From: Sycobia sp. Sy_11
Taxonomy: Eukaryota; Arthropoda; Insecta; Hymenoptera; Epichrysomallidae
DNA: 64,000 nucleotides
Direction: 5' to 3'
Assembly (NCBI GenBank): GCA_018907035.1
Contig: JACCIC010000063.1
Coordinates: 62,001 to 126,000, forward strand
This document shows, piece by piece, positions 56,105-62,533 of the stretch. Numbering within the stretch: position 1 is the stretch's first letter; each line of letters opens with the position of its first letter. The notes under the pieces are model-generated. The model saw only the letters and a program-made list of their open reading frames with translations, did not search any database and was not told the origin of the DNA. The position numbers were made by a program, and so were the translations under genes.

Positions 56105-59100
56105 CGTTATTTATAGTTGTCGTAGATAAACTTTATAAATGTTCTGGCTATTTACTTTTTATAATACGCACTAAAAATATCACAGGTTTGATTTATTAAA
56201 ATATATTTTGCAAAGTAAGTTATTGCTTTTATTAAGAAAAAAATCTTTATCCGTATAAAAAATTTTTCTCGAATCGAAAGGCTACAATTTGAATCCAAGG
56301 ATATTTTTAGTGCGTTATCAGTAGTATATGTAGCTTTAGATATATACTGGCATGTTACTATACTGCTTCCTCTGTATTACTCAAATCTTATAAAAAGTAG
56401 AAAAATAGAATATTTTTACAAAGTTCATTGTGCTGCAAACAAGCTTGTTCTATTTTGCGTGCTATTAGAATGACATCTATATAATCGTTTTTGCAAAATT
56501 ATTCGTTCGAAATAGTGATTACGAGTTAATCGTTATAAACGATAATTTTTATGCATGAGTTTTAATTTGGCATATTTATATTTTTATTTCAAAGAATATA
56601 TCAGTAAGCTCGGTGAAATGTACTACCTACGTATATGGTATGTCTTAATGTCTCGATATAATCTGAATTAAGAATACTTTTAATAATAAAGTACCAATTT
56701 TATGTATTTGAAAATTAATTTTATAGTTAGTTTAGATTACCAAATATCGAATAATAATTACTTATTTCTGCAACAGTATTAAACCATTATACTACAAATA
56801 CCAAATGAGAATAATTTGGTAGAAAGAAGTCAAAGCAGGGTAGAATAAGCGTCATTAAGAGAATTTTTTCATATCATAAACTAACATATCTTCATCTGAA
56901 AATGTAACAATTATTTAAAATACTTTCAACCGTAATAATAAAAATAATGTTAAAATTACTGTTAAAAAGTTACGAGTAATAATTATATTACATTTTTATT
57001 TAGTATTTTCCAAATTGTTGAGACAATTTTAATAAAAATCCTAATCTTTGATTAGCTGTTCATGAAAAACATAGAAAATCTTTATCAGATCGGAGGTACA
57101 TAATAAAACTTTTATGATCATAGGTTATGCAAAATGTGCTCTAGCATCAAAAAAAAATTTCTCTGATCTAGGCTCCTACACATAAGAATTAAATAAAATC
57201 AAAACAGTTGGATAGTTTTCCGAAGTTTGCACTTTATCGCCAATATTAAGATTTCAAAATGAATCTAGGAATTTTGAATTAATTTAAATTTTCATTACAG
57301 AAAGTGTGTCAAAGGTCTTTTCCGAACATGTTAATTGCACTATTTTGTCATATTTATTCGTATGCGTAACGTAACTCGCCAAACTCAACGCCCATTGCTC
57401 CGTCACCCTTAAATTTATTGTTTAAATTGATGGCAATATACGAGAATTTTCGGATTTTTCTATTTTGTCAGTATCTACTATGTCCACGAGGAACGCTTAC
57501 GATCAATATAATTTTTTTTTGCAAATCTGCTAAATACCTACCTAGCTTTAAATTCGATCTACTAAAAATTGTGTTGAACTGTAAAATGTTAATCTGCTCT
57601 GAATTTAATCCCATGATAAAATAAAAAGTAAAATCTTTTGGATCACTGAATATATCAAGTTTTTCGCGGCGAAGAATCATTACGAGAAGAAATAATTAAC
57701 AAAGCTCTAAATTAACCTTTTATCGATTGGTCGAAAATACTAATTCCGCCACTGAATATAGAACTCGGCTTTCATCAAGACTTCGGTGAAAATATAAGTT
57801 GTTTCCTACGTCGCATGAAAAGTGTTTTCAATTTAATAATTTAAGAACAAAAGATTTGAATGAAAATACTAAATATAATGGAAAAAATATAAGGGATATA
57901 GGAAAAAAACTTAGTTTTCGCAACGTAGCTCAAAAATGTCTATGCTACAGTATAAAAATTCAATAAATGAAGCAATTTTTGCAACAATAGTATTAACGAG
58001 CTAAGAACGCTTAAAATACTTGGCAAGTACTAAAGTTAATGTCCTGAATTCTCTCTATAATTAATTTTTCGAAAAATTGGATAATTACGGCATACATCGT
58101 ACGAACAGAACGATATTATTTTAAAGAATCGCTGGAAGATGAAAGGCGATGTAAATACAGATAATTCTATTGGTGTTGAGATAATATTCGTAATAATACT
58201 TTTGATACTTGAGATTAATGGTCGTGAGGGGAAGACATGGTTATGTTACAGGTTAGTAGTATAGGACTCCTATACGAAGTTTTAAATAAAAAAGTATACA
58301 TTAGAAGTATATAAAATTAATAAGACGAGTACATTTGCTCATTATCAAATTTTGGCACTCTTAAGATACTAACTTATTCAAATAGTCGCAAGTACTTACT
58401 CCAAAATTCCATGTTACTACGTGTAAGTTGTACTTACACCTACCCTTAGCGCCCTCTCTGCCATTATCATGTCACGAACACCAATTGCAATAATTCGAAC
58501 AATCTCAGAAATTCAGTGCCTAGGCATTGTTGAGAGACAAAAGTCATTTTTATATTAATTTTCTTACTCTGTCCTTTAAACTACGTGTGTTCCAAACAAC
58601 ATTATCTTTCAAATAGAAACTTTGTTTTACGTCTTGATAAACATCACAGGAATCTTGAAAAATAATCCAATTTTTTTGGATTTGTCCAATTAATTTTTGC
58701 TAATTAATACAAATGCATATTATATGATAGATTAAATGTGCCTTATCTTCTTTTGTTCTAGGAGGCAATAATGTAAGAAATGCATTTCTAATCGCGTTCC
58801 ATCGGAAATTAGTAAATACCAAAAAAATAATTTGAAAATAATTGAAAAAAAAAACAATAAAATAATTTAAGGGAACAACTGATTGTTCTTATGCTCAAGG
58901 AGTCAAAATATATACAGAAACATGTCTGTTAAACTTGTCTAGGTCAGAGATATTTTGTAGTCCTCTGTTTTCTGCTCATATATCATGTTGACTGTGTATG
59001 CATCGCTAGATACATTGAAAATTTGATAACCGACGTAAATGAAAAAATTGTCTCAACCGTTTGAAAGTTTCATTCCAATAAACTGAAATATATATAAGAA

Positions 59101-59755
59101 TAACAACAATTACAATGAACGGAAAAGACAAATCAAGCATCAAATTAGAAAGTAAAACGAAAGAGGAGACAAAAAATAAATTTCCCTTCGACTGTTCACA
59201 GTTTGCCAGCACGACTTCGACGGCAGCGACTACTACTTCCGCGACTCCTTCGATCACTCCTCGTCGGAGAGCCAGCTGCTGGAGGCGACGGGTCTCGGCA
59301 GCAAGCTCGGGCCGCACGGCAGCAGCCGCTCCATCACCCCCGTCCCGAAAATGCAGCGACTCCAGAACACCAAGATCGGCGGCATCCCGCAGCAGCAGCA
59401 GCAGCAGCAGCAGGCGGCGACCGCGACGGCGCTGGCGGCCATGTCGCCCTCGGCGGCCGCGCGCCACCGGCAGATGTCCGCGGCCGCGAGGCCGACGTCC
59501 GGCCTGGCCGGGGCCTCGCTCGTCGGCAGCGTCGCGCAGTCGCGGCTGCGCAGGAGCACCATGCGCGTGATAAAGCTCTTCATCCCGGCCCTCATGATCA
59601 CCATCACCGTGCTCTTCATCGTCACGGTCCTCGTCTTCGAGACGGACTCGAAGCTGTTCGAGAGCCTGCGGAAGACCCCGGAAATGGTGGCGCTCAGGGC
59701 CCATTATTACGCGCCAACAAAGAACTTTCTCAAGACGAAGCTCGGCCTCTTTTGA
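5788..59755 (+). CDS. FRMD5: FRMD3/FRMD5-family FERM domain protein, spliced (5'-partial)
   Basis: Gene-level entry; coding exons join 5788-5999, 32795-32947, 41227-41315, 47984-48210, 50415-50582, 54452-54967 and 59202-59755. Every junction uses GT-AG and the phases agree across all six introns (0, 0, 2, 1, 1, 1), giving one open frame of about 638 residues plus stop. Proteins of this family are membrane-cytoskeleton adaptors whose FERM domain binds lipids and cytoplasmic tails at the cell cortex. Visible order: end of the FERM central lobe (ELGDYDP motif, residues 1-71), PH-like C lobe (72-150), FERM-adjacent segment ([17 protein letters not shown], about 165-182), basic Ser-rich linker, Thr-rich and Ala-rich low complexity (285-455), eight glutamines, and a C-terminal transmembrane helix with a short tail. 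The first FERM lobe and start codon lie outside the window. Choice between FRMD3 and FRMD5 is uncertain, so the symbol is a family label. Confidence 0.88.
9087..9139. repeat. (TA)n microsatellite
   Basis: Abuts the GC-rich island that begins near 9140. Confidence 0.95.
9140..9850. promoter_or_regulatory. GC-rich island in intron 1
   Basis: An abrupt change from a (TA)n array to CpG-rich, pyrimidine-skewed sequence with runs of C and G. Long overlapping open frames on both strands reflect the lack of AT-rich stops, not coding. It could be an enhancer, an alternative promoter or a non-coding RNA start; the sequence alone cannot say. Confidence 0.3.
10520..11290. promoter_or_regulatory. GC-rich island in intron 1
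   Basis: Second CpG-rich block, with CGCGCGCGCGC near 10919 and GATAA-containing segments such as AAGATAAAAG near 10783. Open frames occur on both strands without recognisable protein features. Possible regulatory element. Confidence 0.3.
12472..12501. repeat. (GA)n microsatellite
   Basis: Fifteen GA units within a purine-rich stretch. Confidence 0.95.
13490..14010. promoter_or_regulatory. Moderately GC-rich island in intron 1
   Basis: Higher GC than its surroundings, flanked by long AT-rich DNA. It contains open frames of 67-77 codons on both strands that look like chance. Candidate regulatory region only. Confidence 0.2.
16987..17019. repeat. (GA)n microsatellite
   Basis: GA run at the end of a moderately GC-rich segment. 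Confidence 0.95.
21302..21334. repeat. (GA)n microsatellite, interrupted once
   Basis: GA repeat with one GATA interruption. Confidence 0.9.
21957..22013. repeat. (TA)n microsatellite
   Basis: About 28 units, in a locally GC-richer flank. Confidence 0.95.
22517..22571 (-). ncRNA. Possible hammerhead-ribozyme-like three-way junction
   Basis: On the minus strand, three stems surround conserved-looking loops: CAAT (22571-22568) pairs with ATTG (22520-22517), AAACTC pairs with GAGTTT (22566-22554), and GAACCG-TAG-CGGTTC forms a perfect hairpin (22540-22526). The loops read CTTGAAGA before that hairpin and GAAAC after it. Compared with the hammerhead core (CUGANGA, stem II, GAAA) there is one extra U and one missing pair in stem III. 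Hammerheads of this form are known in Penelope-like retroelements. I see no reverse transcriptase nearby, so this would be a decayed fragment. Confidence 0.35.
22576..22713 (+). repeat. Dispersed repeat, copy A
   Basis: It shares its second half closely with copy B (29713-29842): both contain TGTAAGACC, then ATAAAAATATTTATT, then CATAAGTACAATTTTTAA. A weaker match, GGGGTG followed by AACAAG, links their first parts. It starts just beside the hammerhead-like sequence. Family unknown. Confidence 0.5.
24006..24011 (-). terminator. Candidate poly(A) signal of PAP-like gene
   Basis: TTTATT on the plus strand reads AATAAA on the minus strand, about 132 bases past the stop codon. Such hexamers are common by chance in AT-rich DNA, so this is only a plausible 3' end. 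Confidence 0.35.
24143..24318 (-). CDS. PAP-like exon 8: C-terminus and stop
   Basis: Acceptor ACGATTTCAG ends at 24319; TAA at 24145-24143. It reads [20 protein letters not shown], then [20 protein letters not shown] and [12 protein letters not shown]. The K-L-D-I-T-I...I-T-R-C-K strand is collinear with the last conserved strand of the family, which ends V-K-R-K-Q. The long tail with nuclear-localisation signals is missing, so either the protein is naturally short or further exons exist downstream. The ATT-rich sequence beyond the stop shows no further coding. Confidence 0.72.
24143..30967 (-). CDS. Poly(A) polymerase-like nucleotidyltransferase, nested gene, one frameshift
   Basis: Gene-level entry, minus strand; exons 30967-30762, 30348-30105, 29162-29058, 27182-27032, 26443-26268, 25781-25489, 25200-25024 and 24318-24143. 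All introns are GT-AG and all phases agree except one frame change within exon 6. The product (about 508 residues) follows the canonical poly(A) polymerase order: N-terminal helix, catalytic nucleotidyltransferase domain with [19 protein letters not shown] (two Asp) and IKVDMLF (third Asp), central domain ([30 protein letters not shown]), and RNA-binding domain ending near ITRCK. These enzymes add poly(A) tails to RNA. It lacks the long Ser/Thr-rich tail with nuclear-localisation signals usual in canonical members. The retained introns exclude a retrocopy. It lies wholly inside an intron of the FRMD gene on the opposite strand. The frameshift may be an assembly error or mark a decaying copy. 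Confidence 0.85.
25024..25200 (-). CDS. PAP-like exon 7: RNA-binding domain
   Basis: Acceptor TATATATAG ends at 25201; donor GTAATT starts at 25023. It reads [20 protein letters not shown], then [20 protein letters not shown] and [10 protein letters not shown] with one base over. This aligns without gaps to the family RNA-binding domain (E-K...F-x-x-L...N-x-x-x-F then W-x-I/V-G). The boundaries were chosen for phase: joining the C left at the end of exon 6 to AT makes His. Confidence 0.8.
25489..25781 (-). CDS. PAP-like exon 6 with frameshift
   Basis: The acceptor TTGCTCGCAG precedes 25781; the donor GTAAAT starts at 25488. The first part reads [20 protein letters not shown] then [13 protein letters not shown], covering the conserved I-T-P-A-Y-P...N-V-S block. 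The second part reads [20 protein letters not shown], then [20 protein letters not shown] and [12 protein letters not shown], in a different frame. The exon is 293 nt, one base more (or two fewer) than phase requires; the switch lies near 25675-25690. A splice across it would need an intron of about 22 nt, which is too short. Confidence 0.75.
26268..26443 (-). CDS. PAP-like exon 5: central domain end
   Basis: The acceptor TTAATTGCAG ends at 26444 and the donor GTTAGA starts at 26267. It reads [20 protein letters not shown], then [20 protein letters not shown] and [13 protein letters not shown]. The I-Y-S-N...G-x-L-G-x-x-x-x-A-x-L-V-A-x-x-C-Q-L-x-P-N-A block matches the family closely. After EPK, family members usually carry about ten more residues (a P-V-W-D-P-R segment) that are absent here. 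Confidence 0.88.
26745..26820 (-). repeat. 76-nt tRNA-like sequence (tRNA-derived repeat or tRNA pseudogene)
   Basis: On the minus strand the ends pair (ATCTAC with GTAGAT), as an acceptor stem would. A D-arm-like hairpin (GCTC...GAGC) contains a box-A-like region, TAGCTCGATCGCTAGAGC. A T-arm-like hairpin contains the box-B-like GAGTTCCAATCC, one change from consensus. Total length is 76, as in a tRNA. The anticodon stem is poorly paired and four extra bases follow the T arm, so it is unlikely to be a working tRNA. It lies in the intron between PAP-like exons 4 and 5. Confidence 0.5.
27032..27182 (-). CDS. PAP-like exon 4: central domain start
   Basis: The acceptor TTTTTTTAG ends at 27183 and the donor GTAAAC starts at 27031. 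It reads [20 protein letters not shown], then [20 protein letters not shown] and [10 protein letters not shown] with one base over. The S-L-N-G-x-x-V-T-D and N-F-R-x-x-L-x-x-x-x-L-W-A-K patterns are highly characteristic of the poly(A) polymerase central domain, which helps bind the nucleotide. Confidence 0.88.
27693..28935 (+). mobile_element. Tc1-type DNA transposon, decayed
   Basis: The element is bounded by a TA duplication (27691-27692 and 28936-28937). Its imperfect terminal inverted repeats of about 28 bases start CAGTCAGTCAAGTA on the left and CAGTTTGTCAAGTA on the right (read inward). The 1.24-kb length, TA target and the encoded D-D-E transposase place it in the Tc1/mariner superfamily. 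It lies in an intron of the PAP-like gene, in opposite orientation to that gene. Confidence 0.88.
27851..28824 (+). pseudogene. Broken Tc1-type transposase
   Basis: The N-terminal part starts [20 protein letters not shown] and holds the DNA-binding helices ([20 protein letters not shown]). After a frame change near 28045 the second helix-turn-helix region reads [20 protein letters not shown]. The first catalytic Asp lies in NVIFTDE (about 28290-28310), the second in LQDNDPKH (about 28530), and the Glu in [10 protein letters not shown] (about 28630). Counting from the first Asp of DND gives the DD34E spacing of Tc1. Further frame changes occur near 28310-28400 and 28673. The C-terminus, [14 protein letters not shown] before TGA at 28824, is typical of the family. 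At least three frameshifts mean no functional protein from this copy. Confidence 0.85.
29058..29162 (-). CDS. PAP-like exon 3: third catalytic Asp
   Basis: The acceptor ACATTATAG ends at 29163 and the donor GTAAGT starts at 29057. It has 35 codons, phase 0 at both ends. It reads [20 protein letters not shown] then [15 protein letters not shown]. The V-P-I-I-K-L...[10 protein letters not shown] pattern matches the family strand carrying the third catalytic aspartate. No ORF of useful length marks it, so it was found by family order. Confidence 0.87.
29713..29842 (+). repeat. Dispersed repeat, copy B
   Basis: Second copy of the repeat at 22576-22713, sharing GACTGTAAGACC and CATAAGTACAATTTTTAA at the same spacing. 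It lies in the intron between PAP-like exons 2 and 3, ahead of an AT-rich stretch. Confidence 0.5.
30105..30348 (-). CDS. PAP-like exon 2: catalytic Asp pair
   Basis: The acceptor AATTATTTCAG precedes 30348 and the donor GTTGGT starts at 30104. It reads [20 protein letters not shown], then [20 protein letters not shown] and [20 protein letters not shown], ending SEITNLR. The G-S plus A-D-I-D motif supplies two of the three metal-binding aspartates. Family members usually have Gly where this has Asp in GSYQLD, a substitution next to the active site. The Met-initiated reading upstream of 30348 is intron read-through. Confidence 0.88.
30762..30967 (-). CDS. PAP-like exon 1 (start)
   Basis: The Met at 30967 was chosen because in-frame stops (TAA twice) lie 30 and 36 bases upstream with no intervening Met. 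It reads [20 protein letters not shown], then [20 protein letters not shown] and [16 protein letters not shown]. The [14 protein letters not shown] helix and the EE-C-x-x-R-I segment match the N-terminal helix of poly(A) polymerases. It ends in phase 2 at a donor GTAAGT (30761). A non-coding first exon further upstream cannot be excluded. Confidence 0.82.
30968..32794. other. Region upstream of PAP-like gene, rest of FRMD intron 1
   Basis: Starts with the likely 5' leader and promoter side of the minus-strand PAP-like gene. A slightly GC-richer, CpG-containing patch at about 31270-31400 (with GCGCGAGCGCATG) is a plausible promoter position. The rest is AT-rich with no recognised feature. Confidence 0.4.
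32795..32947 (+). CDS. FRMD5: FRMD exon b: FERM C lobe, first half
   Basis: It lies between an acceptor (CCAATTGCAG ending 32794) and a donor (GTATGC at 32948) and has 51 codons, phase 0 at both ends. It reads [20 protein letters not shown] and continues with a [14 protein letters not shown] segment. This is the beta-sheet part of the PH-like FERM C lobe: the G-x-L/F-x-F strand followed by a W-x-E-V-x-K-I-x-Y/F-E-G-K-x-F strand. Separated from exon a by 26.8 kb. Confidence 0.9.
33367..33438. repeat. (TA)n microsatellite
   Basis: One of the longest pure runs in the window (about 35 units). Confidence 0.95.
34854..34944. repeat. Compound (GA)n-(GT)n microsatellite
   Basis: About 34 GA units followed by about 11 GT units. 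Confidence 0.95.
35194..35240. repeat. (TA)n microsatellite
   Basis: Pure run 250 bases after the compound GA/GT repeat. Confidence 0.95.
37707..37760. repeat. (TA)n microsatellite
   Basis: First of four arrays within 850 bases. Confidence 0.95.
38031..38083. repeat. (TA)n microsatellite
   Basis: Second of the four-array cluster. Confidence 0.95.
38285..38329. repeat. (TA)n microsatellite
   Basis: Third of the cluster. Confidence 0.95.
38506..38557. repeat. (TA)n microsatellite
   Basis: Fourth of the cluster, directly before a GC-rich patch. Confidence 0.95.
38570..39060. promoter_or_regulatory. GC-rich patch in intron 2
   Basis: CpG-rich block right after a (TA)n array, with C-rich tracts (38686-38730), GACGCGCGCGCGCTCGAG near 38910, and a GCTAATTGC homeodomain-type site near 38951. 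Possible enhancer; no protein features. Confidence 0.25.
41227..41315 (+). CDS. FRMD5: FRMD exon c: FERM C lobe, final strand and helix
   Basis: A short 89-nt exon, easy to miss by ORF length. The acceptor AATTTTGCAG ends at 41226 and the donor GTGAGT starts at 41316. It reads [20 protein letters not shown] then CAIEQMLFF, with two bases (AC) left over that join the first base of exon d to make Thr. The F-x-C/T-P-T-x-x-x-C-R-H-x-W-R/K-C pattern is the conserved end of FERM C lobes, where the terminal helix packs. It fits exactly between exons b and d in both phase and family order. Confidence 0.9.
42776..42817. repeat. (TA)n microsatellite
   Basis: Pure run in FRMD intron 3. Confidence 0.95.
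45418..45461. repeat. (TA)n microsatellite
   Basis: Pure run in FRMD intron 3. Confidence 0.95.
45764..45833. repeat. Compound (CA)n-(CG)n-(TA)n repeat
   Basis: CA and CG units followed by ACAT and TA units; alternating purine-pyrimidine throughout, so prone to Z-DNA or cruciform forms. Confidence 0.9.
46929..46961 (-). repeat. Dispersed repeat, short copy C
   Basis: On the minus strand it reads ATGACTGTAAAACCAATAAA then AATCTTTATTA, matching the core of copies A and B. Only about 33 bases are shared, so this is a fragment. Confidence 0.4.
47984..48210 (+). CDS. FRMD5: FRMD exon d: FERM-adjacent region
   Basis: The acceptor TCTCCACAG ends at 47983 and the donor GTTAGT starts at 48211. After one base completing Thr it reads [20 protein letters not shown], then [20 protein letters not shown], then a basic Ser/Thr-rich stretch ending SQDLVEI plus one base. 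The G-T/S-K/R-F-R/K-Y-T/S-G-R-x-x-x-E-V motif is the FERM-adjacent signature that immediately follows the FERM domain in this family. The RKASS segment could be a phosphorylation site; that is inference. Confidence 0.9.
48211..50414. other. FRMD intron 4
   Basis: Contains a (TA)n array about 100 bases past the exon d donor, within a locally GC-rich flank (48211-48580), then ordinary AT-rich DNA. No coding recognised. Confidence 0.6.
48313..48359. repeat. (TA)n microsatellite
   Basis: Just downstream of FRMD exon d. Confidence 0.95.
50415..50582 (+). CDS. FRMD5: FRMD exon e: linker after FERM-adjacent region
   Basis: The start was chosen at 50415 (after ACGCGCAG) because it leaves GA to complete the Arg codon begun in exon d. 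The alternative AG at 50424 breaks the frame. It reads [20 protein letters not shown], continues [20 protein letters not shown] and ends ARRNN with one base over at a donor GTTGGT (50583). The acceptor's pyrimidine tract is weak. The PRSCHS motif resembles the PRSCPS segment of the vertebrate family members. A (TA)n array begins only about 55 bases past the donor. Confidence 0.82.
50637..50679. repeat. (TA)n microsatellite
   Basis: Begins 55 bases after the donor of FRMD exon e. Confidence 0.95.
50760..50895. repeat. Interrupted (TA)n array
   Basis: About 135 bases of TA with scattered CATA and TGTA interruptions, so an older array. Confidence 0.95.
51031..51087. repeat. (TA)n microsatellite
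   Basis: Third array of the group after exon e, with one CA interruption. Confidence 0.95.
53147..53224. repeat. (ATT)n trinucleotide tract
   Basis: Imperfect ATT repeat with AACT, CATT and GTT interruptions. Confidence 0.9.
54452..54967 (+). CDS. FRMD5: FRMD exon f: Thr-rich and Ala-rich linker
   Basis: A strong polypyrimidine tract ends in TTTTTTAG at 54451; the donor GTGAGT starts at 54968. Two bases complete an Ala codon, then [10 protein letters not shown] leads into about 40 residues of almost pure Thr encoded by an ACC repeat (about 54482-54598). A more conventional segment follows ([20 protein letters not shown], then [20 protein letters not shown] and [16 protein letters not shown]), then an Ala-rich GCG tract, then [20 protein letters not shown]. 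One base is left over. The low-complexity runs are probably disordered and likely vary in length between alleles. The middle segment may be the functional part; its role is unknown. Confidence 0.82.
54482..54598 (+). repeat. Coding (ACC)n trinucleotide tract
   Basis: ACC repeat inside FRMD exon f encoding a Thr run in the gene frame; the +2 frame would give His. It is interrupted by ATA, AGT and AAC codons. Confidence 0.9.
54968..59201. other. FRMD intron 6
   Basis: AT-rich, no recognised exon or mobile element. One (TA)n array at 56053. Confidence 0.6.
56053..56101. repeat. (TA)n microsatellite
   Basis: Pure run in FRMD intron 6. Confidence 0.95.
59202..59755 (+). CDS. FRMD5: FRMD exon g: terminal exon with transmembrane anchor
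   Basis: The acceptor ACTGTTCACAG ends at 59201; two bases complete a Val codon, and 183 codons run to TGA at 59753-59755. It begins [20 protein letters not shown], with acidic/Ser-rich and basic segments, eight Gln codons (59390-59413), then a basic [12 protein letters not shown] stretch directly before a hydrophobic helix ([20 protein letters not shown], about 59576-59635). A tail of about 38 residues, [20 protein letters not shown] and onward, closes the protein. A C-terminal membrane span with a short polar tail is seen in FRMD3/FRMD5 relatives, which supports this exon as the true end. Confidence 0.88.
59390..59413 (+). repeat. Coding (CAG)8 tract
   Basis: Eight CAG codons in FRMD exon g giving a Gln run. 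Confidence 0.95.
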
Positions 59756-60041
59756 TCGCAAGGGCCGGGGCATCGGGGCCGGGCAGCGGCCTCGCTCCTG
59801 GCTGCGTAGTTGGCGGGATTCTATATATACGGCCAAAAGTGCAGTTTTCGAATATCTCTTTATATATATACACACGGGGCAGATTGCACTTATCAACCGT
59901 ACGCGGTGGTCTTAATTTGTTCCGAATGAAAGAGTCTATAGTGGCTTGGCCATGTTTTCAGTGTACAGTGCCTGCGCTCGCAGGGCGAAAATTATTTGTA
60001 AAAACGAACCCGATTATTATACTTTACCGACTGAACTTTGC

Positions 60042-60042
<1 letters not shown>

Positions 60043-60101
<59 letters not shown>
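60043..60101. repeat. (TA)n microsatellite in probable 3' UTR
   Basis: About 29 units between the FRMD stop and the first AATAAA. Confidence 0.95.
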
Positions 60102-60108
<7 letters not shown>

Positions 60109-60113
60109 AATAC

Positions 60114-60123
60114 AATAAATAAA
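60114..60123 (+). terminator. Candidate poly(A) signals of FRMD gene
   Basis: Two overlapping AATAAA hexamers lie about 360 bases after the FRMD stop, just beyond a long (TA)n array. A third AATAAA sits at 60185-60190. Any could end the transcript; a longer 3' UTR is also possible. Confidence 0.35.
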
Positions 60124-61687
60124 GATTATCTTTATTTAATAATCAATCTTTCATGAGACATTAACAGCAATTAATTATTAAAAGAATAAAATCCATGAGA
60201 AAATATTAGAAGTTCAGTCGACAAAGAATATTTTTCATATATCTTAAGACAATCTTCTTTATTATTTATGTACAGCAACGAATAACATCATGTAAAAACT
60301 AAAAAAATCTAAAATTTCATCAGGTTTGGAATTGTGACATAATAAGAGTCGTAAACATTAAAATTGCGCACAAGTTAGTATTAACTCCATAATTTTACAT
60401 GTATACTAATTAGACTAATGCTAAATTTTCATGAATGCAATTCTTATATGCACGATCTAAATCCAGTCAAAATTTTATGTGCGAAAAGATGGACCTTCTT
60501 GTACCGTTAACTGAGCATCGTCATTTGATTTAATTATATTTTTATATCCAAGTTCTGCATTTTAATTTTCTTACAATTTCTCGATTATTTTATTATCTTC
60601 TCTGCTTATTACATAAGATTTTGTTATTATATAATTTTTAGTAAAAGTTTGTACTCGAAACTTACGTTTCGAGCTGTACATAACTTTCTTCACGAAATAT
60701 AATCTAAAATTGTCTTAGCCACACTATAATTATTATATGATTATGTATGAGTTGCTCAAGACAATTTTTTAGATAAATATTAATTGTTAAATTAAATGAG
60801 GAAAGCTTGAGTTTGCGTGCCTGTTTAGAGTCTAAAAAATGTATGATTCTCTGCTTTGGACTCTCAGTGCGTAAATTAATGACTTTGCGTACCCTAAACA
60901 GATACGGAAAGACAAGTTTTGCGCAAGTAATTTAAAGAAGTACTGTACGATGTACGCACACCTGTAGGTATATCTACACGATTAAATTCCTCGTGCGGAA
61001 ATCACCTACTTCACGTACTTGTATCGTAATGTACCATTATGATTAAATACATTATAATTTTTATGAAATATTGTTGTATTTGTTATAAATATGATTTTAA
61101 AGTGTTGCATAAATTTATTATTTATTTATTTTCAAGCTGTTAATTTTATTTTATGTTTCCATATTTTAAGTTGTAAATATTTTTTTAACAAATATTATAC
61201 TTTATTCGAGATTCTGCCAATCAAATAAAGGCATTTTGAAATGCTTAAGAAGGTGTTTAATACTTGTACACAATATTCTCAGCTAATACGGTTGACACCA
61301 GTGCCAACTTCAAGTATGCGTGATGACAAAAAATTAAAAAAAAAATACAAATAATTGATAAAACTGCTCTATCACAGTATAATTAATTGTATATATATGA
61401 ATATAAGATGTGATATGAGTTTACAAAATTTTATAAGGTAAAAGTAGCAATGATGAGTCAGTGCCTAATATAGAAAATGAACAGAATTTTTTCATATACG
61501 ACAAATCCTGTATTTATAATATAATTTTATAATTTAGGCATTAGTATGTATTATATTTTGCGCAATAGTTTAAAATTATTATTTAAATAAAATCTATCGC
61601 TTTTATTAATTGTCTATTGATCATACTTTCTACAAACAGTTTTAAGGCGTACGGACGTCGATATAGTCATTGGTACTTTTACCGTAA

Positions 61688-61688
<1 letters not shown>

Positions 61689-61757
<69 letters not shown>
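61689..61757. repeat. (TA)n microsatellite
   Basis: About 34 units downstream of the FRMD gene. Confidence 0.95.
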
Positions 61758-61762
<5 letters not shown>

Positions 61763-62478
61763 TGCGTTTTCTTTACTTTTTCGGTTTCTTCGTGAAAATT
61801 CACGTACGCCTTATACCGTCGTGTACATTGAATACAAACCTTGATAGACGCAATCAAAAATGTATGTTTAATGGTTAATTAAACTGATCAAGCGAAGTAA
61901 AATCTCGTAATAACTATATTTGCAAGCGATGCAGGCTTTTAAAACGATGAATGTAAATTTAATGGCTTGCGTAACGACATGTGGCATATATATAGATTAA
62001 AGAAGCTTTTTATATAAAATCGAAATATTAGTAGAATCCAGGTAAAGGAGCATTATTACGCATGCAAGAGTAACATAAAAGATAAAACGACGCTTAATCG
62101 CGCGAAGACAAAATAAAGCAATGAATTGTATAAAAAGGATAATAATAAGAGGATCGGCGAAAGACGTGCTTGTGTATTTCTAACAAGAATGTAACTCGAC
62201 GGTCTTCCGACGTCATATTCTTCGATGAATGATCGGTGATAAATTCGAACAATTGGGTTCCCTCCTCTTCACATTCTCAATTCTTATACTTATCGAAATT
62301 TATTTCATAATATATTCACTGTAATAAATTTATCTAGTCTTCGACTTTGAAGAACGAGGTCATGCCTGTAATGAATTCCAATACATTTTTATACTTTTTG
62401 CTTTACCACCCGGTGAACTCAAAAATCATCAAATTGTTAAGAGTTGAATAATCAAAAGAATCAAGGCAAAGTGTAAAT

Positions 62479-62481
<3 letters not shown>

Positions 62482-62530
<49 letters not shown>
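62482..62530. repeat. (TA)n microsatellite
   Basis: Pure run in the downstream flank. Confidence 0.95.

Positions 62531-62533
<3 letters not shown>

Noticed and set aside
59006..59896. 296-codon open frame on the minus strand and a 317-codon plus-strand frame at 59203-60156
   Set aside because: Both are shadows of FRMD exon g in other frames, rich in Arg/Ala/Gly or His/Asp/Glu as expected for GC-rich shadow frames.
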